NCBI RefSeq assembly: GCF_041749095.1
Contig: NZ_JBGTCA010000101.1
Location: 1 to 64,000 of the forward strand
Direction: 5' to 3'
DNA: 64,000 bases
From: Aquiflexum sp041749095
GTDB taxonomy: Bacteria; Bacteroidota; Bacteroidia; Cytophagales; Cyclobacteriaceae
Shown here: positions 62,530-64,000 of the stretch, one piece after another
How positions within the stretch are numbered: position 1 is the stretch's first letter
How the letters are laid out: each line of letters begins with the position of its first letter
Program-made: the position numbers and the translations under genes
The notes under the pieces: model-generated
Seen by the model: only the letters and a program-made list of their open reading frames with translations
Database searches by the model: none
What the model was told of the DNA's origin: nothing

Positions 62530-63750
62530 ATGAACCAAGTTAAAAAAAATCGGATCCATTCTGTTGATGCATTGCGGGGCTTTGCCCTTGCCGGAATAGT
62601 GATTGCTCACGTACTCGAACAGTTCCTCGCCGCTTTTCCAACGGATGAGATGAAGGCTGTTATGTTTTCAGGACCTGTCGACTACATTGTAGACACATTC
62701 TCCTTTTGGATAATCAGGGGAAAGTTTTTCGCCCTGTTTTCATTGTTGTTTGGTCTTAGCTTTTTCATACAGATGGATAATGCTGAAAAAAGCGGATTAA
62801 ATTACAAAACCCGATACCTGTGGCGATTGTTGGTATTATTAGGAATCGGTGTGGTACATAATTCTTTTTATTCCGGGGACATCTTGGTTATTTATGTGCT
62901 TTTTGGATTTTTGCTTATCCCATTTCACAGTGTCAGCAATAAGGTTGTACTTGCCTTAGCTGTTATTCTATTTCTGGGTGGAGGTAGGTTTTTGTCCTAT
63001 GGTATTTTTGGTAATGAATCCATCATAGCACTGAATATTGAAAATTTTAATGAAAAATATATGGCAGCGATCACAGGTGGGAGTTTATTCGAAGTATGGC
63101 GGATGAATTTTATTTCAATGATTGGCAAATTCAATTTTCAAATGGGTGTGTTGGGCCGAGGCTATCTGACATTTGCTTTTTTCCTGTTGGGTATGTGGAT
63201 AGGCAGGACCCGTCTACTTGAAAATCTGCAGGCCAACACTACATTACTTAAAAAAATAATCCTATGGTCATTCGTAGGTACACTTGCCATGATCCCGCTC
63301 TTTTGGTACATGTTTTCCCAAATGGAAAGCATATTTGATTTCACTTCATGGTGGTCCATGTTTGCATTATCCGCTTACGATAATTTCAATTTCTTCTTTA
63401 CCATATTTCTGGCCGCCGGATTTGTTTACCTTTTTGAATTGCCAAAAATGCAAAAAACACTTTCCTGTTTTGCTCCCTACGGACGCATGGCGCTTACAAA
63501 TTATGTATTTCAATCCCTGATTGGCACATTCTTATTCTTTAACTGGGGTTTGGGATTCCTAGGTCAATTCAGGAATATAGAACTTTTGATTATTGCTTTC
63601 CTGATCATTGGAGTACAAATGATCATAAGCTGGTATTGGTTGAAAAAATTTAAATATGGACCTATTGAGTGGCTATGGCGATCACTTACCTATTTAAAGG
63701 TACAGCCATTTAGAATTTCACGACCTCATCCTGAGGCAGTCAATCTGTAA
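62530..63750 (+). CDS. DUF418 membrane protein
   Basis: 406 residues, about nine membrane helices. It starts RIHSVDALRGFALAGIVIAH, with SFWIIRGKFFALFSLLFGLSF and a C-terminal FAPYGRMALTNYVFQSLIGT plus GPIEWLWR, the DUF418 signature. Heparan-acetyltransferase-like fold; function not established. Confidence 0.93.
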   Translation: MNQVKKNRIHSVDALRGFALAGIVIAHVLEQFLAAFPTDEMKAVMFSGPVDYIVDTFSFWIIRGKFFALFSLLFGLSFFIQMDNAEKSGLNYKTRYLWRLLVLLGIGVVHNSFYSGDILVIYVLFGFLLIPFHSVSNKVVLALAVILFLGGGRFLSYGIFGNESIIALNIENFNEKYMAAITGGSLFEVWRMNFISMIGKFNFQMGVLGRGYLTFAFFLLGMWIGRTRLLENLQANTTLLKKIILWSFVGTLAMIPLFWYMFSQMESIFDFTSWWSMFALSAYDNFNFFFTIFLAAGFVYLFELPKMQKTLSCFAPYGRMALTNYVFQSLIGTFLFFNWGLGFLGQFRNIELLIIAFLIIGVQMIISWYWLKKFKYGPIEWLWRSLTYLKVQPFRISRPHPEAVNL

Positions 63751-63942
63751 TCAAATGATGAAACTATATTAATAAAACAACAGAAGAGTAAACAAAAATC
63801 AGCCCCTTATGGCTGATGTCTCAGGAAATAGTGACATTTAATGATGTTTCCTTCAATAACAACGCTGTTTACGTGAATTTACTAATGATATATCGTATAT
63901 TTAAAAATACCATAAAAGTTATATCAGCAGTTTGTACGAGGG

Positions 63943-64000
63943 ATGAAAAAAATAATCACCATAATTTTTCCTGTTCTTTTTATCTTAAACCTTAGTTATT
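63943..64000 (+). CDS. 5' end of a gene with signal peptide
   Basis: The frame MKKIITIIFPVLFILNLSY runs off the window end. A basic start with a hydrophobic core shows an exported protein; nothing more can be said. Confidence 0.5.
   Translation, partial: MKKIITIIFPVLFILNLSY

Overview
The window looks like chromosome from a Bacteroidota bacterium, most likely order Cytophagales, family Cyclobacteriaceae. The signs are type IX secretion (T9SS) cargo with gliding-motility-type C-terminal domains, a PorP/SprF and OmpA module, an RprX/RprY-like two-component pair, a DUF3127 protein, TAnnTTTG-type -7 promoter boxes, and almost no Shine-Dalgarno sequences. I assign the lineage from gene content only and ran no database search.

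Layout. 1-7.8 kb: mazG (its C-terminal end lies beyond base 1), a small Cys-rich membrane protein, glmM, a cysteine desulfurase, an ABC exporter, a DUF6787-like protein, a truncated M14 carboxypeptidase, and an archaeal-type ATPase behind a striking palindromic operator. 7.9-16.1 kb: one minus-strand operon with a secreted protein, a 1432-residue DUF11 cargo protein, a PorP/SprF protein and a double-OmpA protein, that is, an outer-membrane surface-adhesin module. 16.1-30.7 kb: metabolic and surface genes (aldehyde dehydrogenase, P1 peptidase, FeS photolyase, SprB-repeat cargo, lysA, a histidine kinase/response regulator/beta-propeller operon, a transglutaminase-like protein, rlmH) with several structured intergenic repeats.

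30.8-43.1 kb is an accessory island. It carries short, mixed cargo: an unknown 150-residue protein, a VOC protein, a Crp-type regulator, an NTF2-like lipoprotein, two medium-chain reductases, two paralogous AraC regulators, a broken SDR followed later by an intact one, a second aldehyde dehydrogenase and small membrane proteins. Imperfect inverted repeats resembling integron attC sites lie between them, together with three ORF-less remnants of group II introns, all on the minus strand. Two of the remnants abut the repeat-like cassette boundaries. I see no integrase or reverse transcriptase gene here.

43.1-64 kb returns to backbone: a secreted protein and a fasciclin protein, a YcxB-like protein, a Fur-family regulator, a type III polyketide synthase cluster (FAD oxidoreductase, UbiA-like prenyltransferase, PKS, methyltransferase), an MscS channel, lipoproteins, a membrane-anchored MutS-like ATPase, purK-purE, a DUF3127 protein, an ECF sigma factor with a small overlapping partner, a decayed patch, a secreted amidohydrolase, an O-methyltransferase and a DUF418 membrane protein. 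The window ends inside a new signal-peptide gene. I recognised no rRNA, tRNA, CRISPR array or prophage.
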